The notes under the pieces are model-generated. The model saw nothing but the letters and a program-made list of their open reading frames with translations, searched no databases and was not told the origin of the DNA. A stretch of 64,000 nucleotides of DNA. Origin: Geminicoccaceae bacterium (GTDB lineage: Bacteria; Pseudomonadota; Alphaproteobacteria; Geminicoccales; Geminicoccaceae). The translations under genes were made by a program, and so were the position numbers. Each line of letters starts with the position of its first letter. Position 1 is the first letter of the stretch. Positions 49,465-57,976 of the stretch are shown piece after piece. The stretch spans positions 38,504 through 102,503 of the forward strand of contig JANQPX010000015.1 in NCBI GenBank assembly GCA_028285265.1, read 5' to 3'.

Positions 49465-50640
49465 ATGGCGCGCCTTGCCATTGCCGGAGGATCAATCGGC
49501 GGCCTGACTGCGGCTTGTCTTCTACGCGACTCCGGCCATGAGGTCACCGTCTTCGAACGTTCGCCGACCGAACTTAAAGAACGCGGTGCCGGCATCGTCT
49601 GCCTCGAGCCAACATCACGTTATCTCACGCAGCGCGTAGGACTGCCGATCGGCGACTTTACGATCAGAACCGACTATGTTCGCTATTTGGGACGAAACAA
49701 CCAAATCAGCTTCGAGCAGGCGCACAATTACCGTTTCAGCTCGTGGACGACCATCTACCGCCTGCTATTAAAAGCGTTCGATGCGGATCGCTATCGGCTC
49801 GGTCATGATATGGTCGGGTGGTCGGTACAGAGCAACGGAATTGACGTTCGGTTTGCCGATCATGAACCTTTTCATGCCGAGCTTCTGATCGCTGCGGATG
49901 GCGTCGGCTCTTCTGCGCGAAAGCAACTCCAGCCAAACGCCATGTCGCACTATGCCGGCTATGTCGCCTGGCGGGGCGTGGTGCCCGAGGGCGATCTCGA
50001 CCCTTCGCTCGCTGGACGTTTGAGTGAGGCGATCACCTATCACGTTTCAGCGAATGGCCACATTCTTGTCTATCCCATTCCTGGCATGGATGGGTCGGTG
50101 GCAAAGGGCGAGCGGCTGATTAACTTCGTCTGGTACCGCAACTATCTCGAAGGCGACGACCTGGGCCACCTCATGACCGATCGCGAGGGTCAGAACCGGC
50201 CGATTTCGGTGCCACCTGGTCAGGTCGCAGACGTGCACCAGGCGGAAGTCCGAGCTGCCGCAGACGCCCGTCTACCGGACGATCTTGCATGTTTGATCCG
50301 CTATACCCCGGAGCTTTTCCTGCAGGTGATCTTTGACATCACGGTTGAGCACATGGCGTTTGAACGTGTCTGCCTCTTGGGCGACGCCGCCTTTGTCGCC
50401 AGACCACATGCCGGCGCAGGATCAGCCAAGGCAGCGGAAGACGGTTGGGCGTTGGCAAAAGCCCTGGATGAAACGCCGACGATCGAGACTGCGCTCGATA
50501 GGTGGGAGGCGAAGCAGCTCGCCTTAGGTCGGGCATTGGTTGAACGAACCCGAAGCATGGGACGACGGTCACAGTTCGACAACAGCTGGACGCCCGGCGA
50601 TTCTGATTTGATGCTTGGTTTGCGCGGACCTGGAGACTGA
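49465..50640 (+). CDS. FAD-dependent aromatic-ring monooxygenase, 2,6-dihydroxypyridine hydroxylase-like
   Basis: A 391-residue group A flavoprotein hydroxylase. FAD motifs are GGSIGGLTAACLLRDSG (8-24), the DG motif AADGVGSSAR and the GD motif LLGDAAFVARPHAGAG. The segment GYVAWRGVVPEGDL is typical of the branch with 2,6-dihydroxypyridine 3-monooxygenase from nicotine/nicotinate catabolism. It is followed 6 bp later by a DUF3500 gene and faces a PcaD-like hydrolase, which fits ring hydroxylation followed by later hydrolysis. The actual ring substrate is unknown. Confidence 0.9.
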   Translation: MARLAIAGGSIGGLTAACLLRDSGHEVTVFERSPTELKERGAGIVCLEPTSRYLTQRVGLPIGDFTIRTDYVRYLGRNNQISFEQAHNYRFSSWTTIYRLLLKAFDADRYRLGHDMVGWSVQSNGIDVRFADHEPFHAELLIAADGVGSSARKQLQPNAMSHYAGYVAWRGVVPEGDLDPSLAGRLSEAITYHVSANGHILVYPIPGMDGSVAKGERLINFVWYRNYLEGDDLGHLMTDREGQNRPISVPPGQVADVHQAEVRAAADARLPDDLACLIRYTPELFLQVIFDITVEHMAFERVCLLGDAAFVARPHAGAGSAKAAEDGWALAKALDETPTIETALDRWEAKQLALGRALVERTRSMGRRSQFDNSWTPGDSDLMLGLRGPGD

Positions 50641-50646
50641 AGAGCC

Positions 50647-51768
50647 ATGGGAGACGACACCGTCGCTACTGACATGATCGACGCGGCATCCATGCTTCTC
50701 GAAGCACTGGATCCAGCACAGACAGAGATCGCCAAACAACCGTTCCCTAGTGACGATGAGCGGCAGTTGTGGTTCTACACGCCGACCGATCATGGCGGTC
50801 TGCCGCTCGCCGCAATGTCACCCACCCAGCATCGTCTGGTCCACAAACTTGTGGCAACCGGGCTTTCGCGCGCCGGCTACGTGACCGCTGCTGCGATCAT
50901 GGGCCTCGAAAATATCCTCGATCACCTCGAACATTGGCGCGTTGATTTCGGGCGCGAGCGCGGTCGCGATCCCGGTCTCTATTTCGTCACAGTCTTCGGC
51001 GAGCCCGATCATCGCGGTGCCTGGGCCTGGCGTTTCGGGGGACATCACATCTCGCTCCACTACTTGATCATCGATGGCGAGGTGGCGGCGATGACGCCGA
51101 ATTTCTTTGGCGCCGATCCTGCTGACAGTCCGCTGCTGGGGCCTCATCTTCACCGTCCCCTTGCTGCAGCCGAAGACCTCGGCCGAGAGCTGTTTCGCGA
51201 CCTGGCTGACGGACAAAGAGCAAAGGCACTGATCTCAGCCGTCGCTCCCGTCGACCTAGTGAGCGCAAATCGACCGTCGGTGAACGAAGGCGACCGCCCC
51301 CTACCGATCGGCGATCTCTGGCGAGGCCGGTTCGAAGGGGACCTCGGGCGGCTGGTCGCGAACATGCAAAGCGGCGCAGAAGAAAAGCTTGGCATCGGCA
51401 CCGATCACCTCGATCGCTTGAGCTTCACTCGACATCCTAAAGGTATAGGCACAGCCGAACTCAACGATGGCCAGCTAGCCACGCTGCGGGCGCTGATCGG
51501 CAGTTATCTCGATCGTCTGCCCGACGGTCTAGCCGATCAGCAAATGGCGCTCGTCGAGAGGGAGTTCGAAAAGATCTCCTTTGCCTGGGCCGGCGGGGAT
51601 GAGCGCTACCAGGCGCACTACTACCGTATTCAGGGTGAGCGTCTCTTCATCGAATATGACAATACCCAACGCGACGCCAATCACATCCACGCCGTCTGGC
51701 GTGATCTTGCCAACGACTTCGGCGGCGATGTTCTCGCACAACACTATGCCGAGAGCGAACATGGGTGA
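50647..51768 (+). CDS. DUF3500 domain protein
   Basis: A 373-residue protein. The core WAWRFGGHHISLHYLIIDGE, with its double His, and LADQQMALVEREFEKISFAWAG are the hallmarks of DUF3500, a family of unknown activity that may bind metal through GGHH. No signal peptide is evident, although many relatives are exported. It starts 6 bp after the FAD monooxygenase stop, so it is probably cotranscribed, and it converges with the alpha/beta hydrolase gene 11 bp away. A role in the same degradation route is inferred from position only. Confidence 0.88.
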   Translation: MGDDTVATDMIDAASMLLEALDPAQTEIAKQPFPSDDERQLWFYTPTDHGGLPLAAMSPTQHRLVHKLVATGLSRAGYVTAAAIMGLENILDHLEHWRVDFGRERGRDPGLYFVTVFGEPDHRGAWAWRFGGHHISLHYLIIDGEVAAMTPNFFGADPADSPLLGPHLHRPLAAAEDLGRELFRDLADGQRAKALISAVAPVDLVSANRPSVNEGDRPLPIGDLWRGRFEGDLGRLVANMQSGAEEKLGIGTDHLDRLSFTRHPKGIGTAELNDGQLATLRALIGSYLDRLPDGLADQQMALVEREFEKISFAWAGGDERYQAHYYRIQGERLFIEYDNTQRDANHIHAVWRDLANDFGGDVLAQHYAESEHG

Positions 51769-51779
51769 CGTGATCGGTG

Positions 51780-52571
51780 TCAGTCCAAACCGAGAAAGCC
51801 TGTAAACGCGGCGTTAAAGGCATCAGTGTTGTCGATATTGGCAATATGCGCCGCATTTGGAATGACCTTGAACATGGCGCCCGGTGTCGCGTCAGCCATG
51901 GCGCGCATCGTTTCGGGTGATGCGCCACTATCCTGATCGCCAACAATGTAGAGGACCGGCAAGCTTAGGCTGCCAAGATGCCGCAGATAGTCGAGACCTC
52001 GGATGGCAGCCGCACACCCCTTATAGCCCTCAGCACTGGTTGTTTCGAAGTCGGCCTTTAGCCGATCGACGGCCTCCTTACTCTGAGCCTGGCAGGCGGC
52101 TGTCAGCCAACGCTCCAATGTGCCAGGCCAGAGTGATGCCACACCATTCATGTCAACAGCCGCGATCCGCTCGTCCCACATCTTGGCGAAGGGTGGCGGC
52201 GCATCGGCGCGTGCGTCGCAACAGATGAGACGGTTGATACGCTCGGGATGACCGAGTGCGATACCAAGGCCGGTCATGCCACCAAGCGAAAGGCCGATAT
52301 AATCAGCCGTCTCGATGGCGTAGTGATCCATCAGGCCAATCACATCTTTGATCAAGTCGGAGAGCTGATAAGGGGCGTTCGGCGCTCCGCTCTGACCGTG
52401 ACCGCGCGTGTCATAACGAAGCACGCGATAATGCTGCGAGAAGGTCGCCATCTGCGGCGCCCACATGCGGTGGGTGGCGCCAAGACTGTTGGAACAGATC
52501 AGCCAAGGAGCGCCTTCAGGACCATCGACCTGTATGAAGATCTCAGTGTCATTGACATGGATTACCGACAT
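51780..52571 (-). CDS. Alpha/beta hydrolase, 3-oxoadipate enol-lactonase (PcaD)-like
   Basis: A 263-residue hydrolase. The nucleophile elbow is GLSLGG with Ser 95; the acid is in VGDQDSGASPE and the His in PNAAHIANIDN. The opening DTEIFIQVDGPEGAPWLICS, the MWAPQMATFSQHYRVLRYD block and the cap domain WPGTLERWLTAACQ resemble PcaD of the beta-ketoadipate pathway. No other pca gene is near, so it may hydrolyse another lactone or ester, perhaps from the FAD-monooxygenase pathway it converges on. Confidence 0.88.
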   Translation of the reverse strand: MSVIHVNDTEIFIQVDGPEGAPWLICSNSLGATHRMWAPQMATFSQHYRVLRYDTRGHGQSGAPNAPYQLSDLIKDVIGLMDHYAIETADYIGLSLGGMTGLGIALGHPERINRLICCDARADAPPPFAKMWDERIAAVDMNGVASLWPGTLERWLTAACQAQSKEAVDRLKADFETTSAEGYKGCAAAIRGLDYLRHLGSLSLPVLYIVGDQDSGASPETMRAMADATPGAMFKVIPNAAHIANIDNTDAFNAAFTGFLGLD

Positions 52572-53276
52572 AGAAGCTCCTTCAGAGCTTGTGTGGGAGC
52601 TGACGAGTCGAGCCTAATCTGCCGTGCCTCGAGCGGCAGCAATTTCAGCCGGACTAACCGCCACGTCATAGCCTTCAACAATCACACGGCAAGGTGCACG
52701 TTCGCCTCTGGAGTGTTTTGTCACATAAGACCCTAAGACGACGCTAGCGAGAAGGCGGAACTCTGATATTTGGCACAAATTCCTAGTTATGTGACTACTT
52801 CATTTGATTGCTACCGTCAGCTCCCGCGTAGACGGAATGTCGCCAGTTTTCGAGGGACGCCCTGGGAATCTTCCGAAGTGGTCGTACCACTAGCTCGAAA
52901 GTAAAGCATTGAGGCCATGACAACCGTACCGGAGACTTTCGGTATCAGCATTCTGATCCTCGAGATTTAATCGAGGTATCGGTCGGCATGTCGTGAAGAG
53001 ACATAGATTCATTTCGTTAAACCATATGACCTAATTGTTGACGGCAGATAGCTAACAATAGGCGTTTTTTTGCCACCAGCTATGTTGAGTTTAGGCAGGA
53101 CGGCGGGTGAAGGTGATGTCATCATGGTCTTTTTTAGTTCTGATTTCCGGCGCTCGCGATCTGTGACGGCAAGACAGGCGACCATGTGCTCATAACATAC
53201 ACGCCCTACGGCACTTCAATGCATTAAGCGGCCGGCTACCCTTGCTGGTCGGGATCTCCAGACCTGTGAGGAAACC
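52572..53276. other. Gap of about 700 bp, relatively AT-rich
   Basis: Divergent upstream region of the hydrolase and cupin genes. On the minus strand, about 52613-52775 is open without an ATG and reads SVVLGSYVTKHSRGERAPCR then VIVEGYDVAVSPAEIAAARG, ending at TAG 52613; it may be the tail of a lost gene. The 53000-53110 part is AT-rich with a GGCGTTTTTTTGCC string. No gene is called. Confidence 0.35.
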
Positions 53277-53828
53277 ATGAGCAAGCGCGACGAGATCGAC
53301 ATCCGCTACGACGGCAGCATCCGAGCCCATATTGGCAAGTCGAAGCCGATTGGCGAGGACGAGATGAAGGCGCGGGTCTGGCGTTTTGAGCAGTTGAAGG
53401 GTTCGCCCAATGCCTTCATCGATGCCCGGGTCCCCGGCCATAACCGCGTACTCCTTGGCGCGCTCGGCACAGGCACGGCCGACGAGGAGATCACCAAGGC
53501 TGTCAAAACAGCAGAGAATTTCCATGTCGACTTCATCAAGGCCGGGCCTGGCCAAGGAGCCGCCCTTCATAGCCATGACAGTGAGGAAGTCTTCATCGTC
53601 ATGACCGGACGTTGGAAAGTCACCTGGGGCACGAACGGCGAAAACCAGCTTGAGCTCTGCCAGTATGACGGGGTCAGCGTTCCATCAGGTGTGATGCGCA
53701 GCTTTGAGAATTTGGGTGATCAGGAGAACATCCTGATGGCGATCGTCGGGGGCAAGACGCCTGGATACTGCGTCTGGTCCGAGTCCATTGTCGAAAAGCT
53801 CCAGGACGTCCACGCCGAGTCCGCCTGA
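53277..53828 (+). CDS. Cupin-domain protein
   Basis: A 183-residue small-barrel protein. The first cupin motif is visible as AALHSHDSEEVFIVMTGRWK, supplying two His and a Glu for a metal; motif 2 is in YDGVSVPSGVMRSFENLGDQ, without the usual His. The ATG at 53277 has GAGGAAA just upstream. It converges with the LacI gene (16 bp between stop codons). It could be an oxygenase, isomerase or sensor; no function can be fixed. Confidence 0.85.
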   Translation: MSKRDEIDIRYDGSIRAHIGKSKPIGEDEMKARVWRFEQLKGSPNAFIDARVPGHNRVLLGALGTGTADEEITKAVKTAENFHVDFIKAGPGQGAALHSHDSEEVFIVMTGRWKVTWGTNGENQLELCQYDGVSVPSGVMRSFENLGDQENILMAIVGGKTPGYCVWSESIVEKLQDVHAESA

Positions 53829-53844
53829 CGTCGGAGGAGAAGGC

Positions 53845-54846
53845 TCAACTCGTGCTGCCTTCGATCAGTTTGAAACCGAGGTCGCTGATCTTGGTGACGT
53901 CCTGGCCGACCATGGCGTTCAGGATCGTTCGGGCGGCGCGTCGGCCGACGTCATAGCGTGGGAAACTGATGGTGGTGAGGGGGCGTTTCATCGCCTGACC
54001 GATGGTCAAGCCGCCAAAGCCGGCGATTGCGAGCTGATCCGGAACGGCAATGCCCTGCTCCTCGCAGTAGAGTAGGCCGCCAACCGCCATCAGGTCATTG
54101 CCGAAAATCACCGCCTCGATCTCGGAAGCCTCGGCGATCAATCTGGAAAGTCCGGCTTTGCCTTCGAGGACGCCTGGCGGTGAGCTGAACAGCTCAGGTG
54201 CTGCAAGCGAAAGGCCGTGCTCGGAGAGATGATCGCGGATGGCACCGAATCTCGACGATGCCGCAAACGCCGTGCCATGCCAGCCGAGAAAGCCGAAGTG
54301 CCGATAGCCCTTCGCGATCAGATGATCGGCCAGACAGCGGGCCGCCGCCGCGTGGTTGAAGCCAACGCAAAGGTGGATCGGATGGCCCGATACCTGCATG
54401 ATTTCCACCGTCGGTACATGCACGGAGCGCAGCAGCTGCGCGGTTCGTTCGGTATGCACGAAGTCATTGATGATTATGCCCGCCGCGTTCCAGGACAGCA
54501 TGGACTCGACCAGGCTCTCTTCTCGCAGGACATCGTAATCGGTGACCCCGATCACCGGATTGTAGCCGGCCTTCTCCAGTTCAAAGGCGATCCCGGAGGC
54601 GACTTCCGGAAAGATCCCTACCGTCAGGGAAGGCAGCACCACCCCAACTTGGTTCGAGCGCGATGCGGCCAGAGAACCGGCCATGCGGTTCGGCAGATAG
54701 CCAAGCTCGCGCACGGCCTGGAGCACACGGTCGCGCGTCCTTTTCGAGACCGTTCCGCGTCCGGTGAGAACACGCGACACCGTCATATCGGACACGCCGA
54801 TCGTGCGGGCGACGTCACGCTGGGTCAGGCGTCGACTTTTAGTCAA
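53845..54846 (-). CDS. LacI-family transcriptional repressor, TTG start
   Basis: A 333-residue repressor with the LacI headpiece LTQRDVARTIGVSDMTVSRV near the N-terminus and hinge LPNRMAGSLAASRSNQVGVV, followed by the periplasmic-binding-protein-like ligand domain. The start is a TTG at 54846 with AGGGAAG upstream; no ATG lies before the headpiece. It is divergent from the TctC gene, with 120 bp between, and a LacI-type operator lies there. It probably represses the TctCBA-sulfatase operon until the imported ligand appears. Confidence 0.92.
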   Translation of the reverse strand: MTKSRRLTQRDVARTIGVSDMTVSRVLTGRGTVSKRTRDRVLQAVRELGYLPNRMAGSLAASRSNQVGVVLPSLTVGIFPEVASGIAFELEKAGYNPVIGVTDYDVLREESLVESMLSWNAAGIIINDFVHTERTAQLLRSVHVPTVEIMQVSGHPIHLCVGFNHAAAARCLADHLIAKGYRHFGFLGWHGTAFAASSRFGAIRDHLSEHGLSLAAPELFSSPPGVLEGKAGLSRLIAEASEIEAVIFGNDLMAVGGLLYCEEQGIAVPDQLAIAGFGGLTIGQAMKRPLTTISFPRYDVGRRAARTILNAMVGQDVTKISDLGFKLIEGSTS

Positions 54847-54860
54847 CTTATCTTCCCTAA

Positions 54861-54874
54861 TTGTTAGCGAACAA
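54861..54874. promoter_or_regulatory. Putative LacI-type operator
   Basis: TTGTT-AGCG-AACAA, a 5+4+5 inverted repeat, lies 15 bp before the LacI start codon and about 93 bp before the TctC ATG. A second half-like AACAA follows at once. Symmetric sites with a central CG are usual for LacI-family proteins. Confidence 0.5.
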
Positions 54875-54966
54875 CAATCAACAATATTCGCTTCTCTCGG
54901 CGTTAGCTACGCTGAACCCAAACCAACCATGCACTTCAAATTCTCGATCAGGGGGAGTGAAATACC

Positions 54967-55905
54967 ATGTCGACGCGTTCCATCTGGTGCTTGGCGCTGG
55001 CGTTCTCAGTCGGCGCCAGCACGGCAGCAGCCGACTATCCGGAATCGGCGATCACCGTCATGGTGCCGTTTGCAGCCGGCGGCGGGGCCGACGTGCCGGC
55101 AAGGCTCCTGGCACCTGAGCTCGAACAGCAGCTCGGTCAGACCGTGGTGGTCACGAACGTGGTCGGCGCGGGCGGCACGGTCGGTGCCACCCAGCTGTCG
55201 ACGACCGACCCGGACGGGTACAATCTCGGGTTCATGCCGGTCGGCACGACGACGACTCAACCTCATCTTCGCGGCACCAGCTATGGTGTCGACAGTTTCA
55301 TCCCGATCTGCATGGTCGCTTCCGGACCCTTCTATCTGGTGGTCGATCCAGAGAGCGGTATCGAGAGTTGGGACGATTTCGCCGCCAAGGCCACGAGCGA
55401 AGGCCTCACCTTCACAGGTGCCGCTCCAGGATCACTCGCCCATGTCACTTCGGTGGCGCTTGGCCAGATGCTCGATACCGAGATCCAATATCTGCCGACC
55501 AAGGGCGGTGGCGATGCGATGAACGAGCTGAAGGGCGGCCGCGCCGACGCTACCGCCTGGTTCTCGGACTACGATGTCCGCTTCGGCCTGAACGCGCTCG
55601 CAATCTTTGCGCCCGAACGCTCCGAGATTCACCCTGATATTCCAACATCCGGTGAACTCGGTCATCCCGCCGACATCGCAGTCTGGATGGGCTTGTTCGC
55701 ACCGGCTGGAACGTCTGATGACATTGTCGCCAAGCTTGACAGCGCCTGCGACGCGGCAGTGAATTCCGAAGGGTTCTCCTCGAGCATGGAAGAGGCGAAC
55801 CGGGAGATCCGTTACTTGAACACAGGCGAGTTCTCGGCATTCTTTCGGGATGCGTTCGAGGCCAATGGCGAACTTCTGAGAAGCGCTGGCCTCGTCAAGA
55901 ACTGA
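54967..55905 (+). CDS. Tripartite tricarboxylate transporter receptor (TctC/Bug family)
   Basis: Periplasmic receptor (312 residues). The signal peptide ends near SVGASTAAADYPE. The Bug signature IMVPFAAGGGADV-like region (VPFAAGGGADVPARLLAPEL) and VVVTNVVGAGGTVGATQLS, which bind a carboxylate through water-bridged loops, are present, as is GAAPGSLAHV. The ATG at 54967 has GGGGAG 9 bp upstream. It is the first gene of an operon with TctB, TctA and a sulfatase, and is divergent from LacI. Confidence 0.93.
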   Translation: MSTRSIWCLALAFSVGASTAAADYPESAITVMVPFAAGGGADVPARLLAPELEQQLGQTVVVTNVVGAGGTVGATQLSTTDPDGYNLGFMPVGTTTTQPHLRGTSYGVDSFIPICMVASGPFYLVVDPESGIESWDDFAAKATSEGLTFTGAAPGSLAHVTSVALGQMLDTEIQYLPTKGGGDAMNELKGGRADATAWFSDYDVRFGLNALAIFAPERSEIHPDIPTSGELGHPADIAVWMGLFAPAGTSDDIVAKLDSACDAAVNSEGFSSSMEEANREIRYLNTGEFSAFFRDAFEANGELLRSAGLVKN

Positions 55906-56017
55906 CTGCCGGAGTCACCGAAATGCGCCTGAAAGCGCAATGCATCATGTCTTCGGAATCTTGCGATCTCTGGCCACCGCACCCGAGGGTTAGTGCTTGA
56001 CGAACGGACATTCTTGA

Positions 56018-56476
56018 ATGCGCGTCTTGGAAATCGCCGTCGCGGCCGTCTTTCTGGCGACGGCGATCGTCTTCTTCAGCCTGACGTTTTCCGATGACTT
56101 CGACGTGCCGACGTTCGGCGGCGATGTCGGCCCCGCCTTTGCGCCGCGCGGTTATCTCCTGGTCTGGATCATTTTGGCGGCGCTGACGTTGTTCGAGGCG
56201 GTGAGGCGCTCAGAATTACCAATCAAGGAAATCGGAGATCTGCGCCGCACCCTCCTTGCATCAGCCATTGCTGTCGGCACCGGACTCTCCATGCTCAAGA
56301 TCGGTTTCGTCCTCGCCGCCATACCTGGCTTCTTCCTCTTTTGCCGCACGCTCGGCTATCGCAATTATCTCGTTCTCATCCTGTTGAGCATCCTGGCGCC
56401 GCTCGCGATCTGGTCGACCTTCACCTTCATCTTCGAGCTTCTCCTGCCACGCTCGCCCTGGTTCGGGAGGCTCTGA
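56018..56476 (+). CDS. Tripartite tricarboxylate transporter small subunit (TctB family)
   Basis: A 152-residue protein with four predicted helices, as usual for TctB: near residues 4-23, 45-61, 83-98 and 104-140 (a split pair). The low-similarity middle is polar. It starts 112 bp after the receptor gene and 3 bp before the large permease. Identification rests on size, helix pattern and position. Confidence 0.88.
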   Translation: MRVLEIAVAAVFLATAIVFFSLTFSDDFDVPTFGGDVGPAFAPRGYLLVWIILAALTLFEAVRRSELPIKEIGDLRRTLLASAIAVGTGLSMLKIGFVLAAIPGFFLFCRTLGYRNYLVLILLSILAPLAIWSTFTFIFELLLPRSPWFGRL

Positions 56477-56479
56477 GCG

Positions 56480-57976
56480 ATGGAGACGATCCAAGCAGCC
56501 CTGCAGCAGTTTTCAACCCTCGGCGTTCTCGTTGCCCTAATCATCGGCGCCTGTTGGGGAACGGTGGCCGGCGTGCTTCCCGGCATGGGCACCGTCGCTG
56601 CTCTGATCATCGCTCTCCCCTTCACATTCGGGCTGTCGACCGAAAGCTCGATGGCGCTGTTCCTCGCGATCTATGTAACATCAGTCTATGGCGGCTCGAT
56701 CTCGGCAATCCTGATCAATACCCCCGGCACGCCGCAGTCTGCCGCGACCGTCCTCGACGGCTACCCGATGGCGCAGGCGGGCAAGGCCGACCTCGCCATC
56801 GGCTGGGCGACGGTGTCTTCCTTCATCGGCGGCATCTTCTCGCTGATCATCCTGATCGCCGCTGCGCCTGCTCTCGCCAAGGTCTCGGTCGCCTTCGGAC
56901 CGGCCGCCATCTTCGCGATCGTGCTGTTCGCGCTCACCTGCATCGCCTGGCTTTCGGAAGGCAGCATGGTGAAGGGGATGCTCGGCGGCATGATCGGCCT
57001 TTGGCTGACCACGATAGGCCAAGACAATCTGACGGGCATGACCCGCTTCAGCTTCGGTTCCGACATCCTGCGCGGCGGTCTCACCCTGATCCCGATTCTG
57101 ATCGGCCTGTTCGCCCTTTCTGAAGTTCTCTATCGCGCCGCCAAGCCCGAAGCGCGCACGTCGAGCGGCGATATGAATGTCGGTTTTCGCCTGCCGCCGC
57201 TGGCCGACATGATGGCGCGCTGGCGCGAGTTCCTGCGCGCCTGCTCGATCGGCACCTTCATCGGCATTCTTCCGGGCACCGGCGCGATGGCCGCGACCTT
57301 CGTCACCTACACGGCCGCCAAGCGCTATTCGCCCAACCGCGAGAACCTCGGCAAGGGCGAGCCCGACGGGCTGATCGCATCGGAAACCTCCAACAATGCC
57401 GTCACCGGCGGCGCCCTGATCCCGACACTGGCACTCGGTATTCCCGGCGATGGCGGCACGCTGGTCCTTCTCGGTGTCATGACCATTCAAGGCGTGGTGC
57501 CCGGTTTCGATCTAATCAACAACAACCCTCAGGTGCTGACCGGGGCCTTCATGATGGTGCTGGTGGCGAACGTCATCATGTTCGGCACGGGCATGGTAAG
57601 CGGCCGGCTTTTTGAACGTGTTTTGCGTGTGCCTGAGCCGCTGCTGATGGGACTGATCCTCCTGTTCTCGCTGGTCGGCGCCTTCGTCGTCCGCGGCAAT
57701 CCCGTCGATCTGATCGTCTGCGTGATCGCAGGCGTCGTCGGATTGATCTTGCGTCTCACCCGCTATCCGATCGCGCCGATCGTCATCGGTGTTGCTCTTG
57801 GCTTCATTTTCGAAGAGAAGCTGCGCCAGGGTCTGATCGCCAGCCGAGGCAGCATCTGGGGCTTCGTCAACGATCCGATCGCTCTTCCGATCTTCGCGCT
57901 CACCGCCGCCATTATCGTTCTTCCCCTCGTCTCCAATCGGCGCAGCACTGCCAGCAGGAAAGGCCATGTCGCATGA
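56480..57976 (+). CDS. Tripartite tricarboxylate transporter large permease (TctA family)
   Basis: A 498-residue multi-helix permease. The TctA signatures GACWGTVAGVLPGMGTVAAL and IGILPGTGAMAATFVTYTAA (an internal repeat of GxLPGxG), INTPGTPQSAATVLDGYPMA, and ALGIPGDGGTLVLLGVM are all present. It forms the membrane channel for the cargo bound by the TctC-like receptor. Its end overlaps the sulfatase start by 4 bp (ATGA), a strong sign that the sulfatase acts on the imported compound. Confidence 0.95.
   Translation: METIQAALQQFSTLGVLVALIIGACWGTVAGVLPGMGTVAALIIALPFTFGLSTESSMALFLAIYVTSVYGGSISAILINTPGTPQSAATVLDGYPMAQAGKADLAIGWATVSSFIGGIFSLIILIAAAPALAKVSVAFGPAAIFAIVLFALTCIAWLSEGSMVKGMLGGMIGLWLTTIGQDNLTGMTRFSFGSDILRGGLTLIPILIGLFALSEVLYRAAKPEARTSSGDMNVGFRLPPLADMMARWREFLRACSIGTFIGILPGTGAMAATFVTYTAAKRYSPNRENLGKGEPDGLIASETSNNAVTGGALIPTLALGIPGDGGTLVLLGVMTIQGVVPGFDLINNNPQVLTGAFMMVLVANVIMFGTGMVSGRLFERVLRVPEPLLMGLILLFSLVGAFVVRGNPVDLIVCVIAGVVGLILRLTRYPIAPIVIGVALGFIFEEKLRQGLIASRGSIWGFVNDPIALPIFALTAAIIVLPLVSNRRSTASRKGHVA

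Noticed and set aside
56681..57490. 269-codon minus-strand frame opposite TctA
   Set aside because: Gly, Asp and Arg-rich antisense shadow; TctA signatures support the plus strand.
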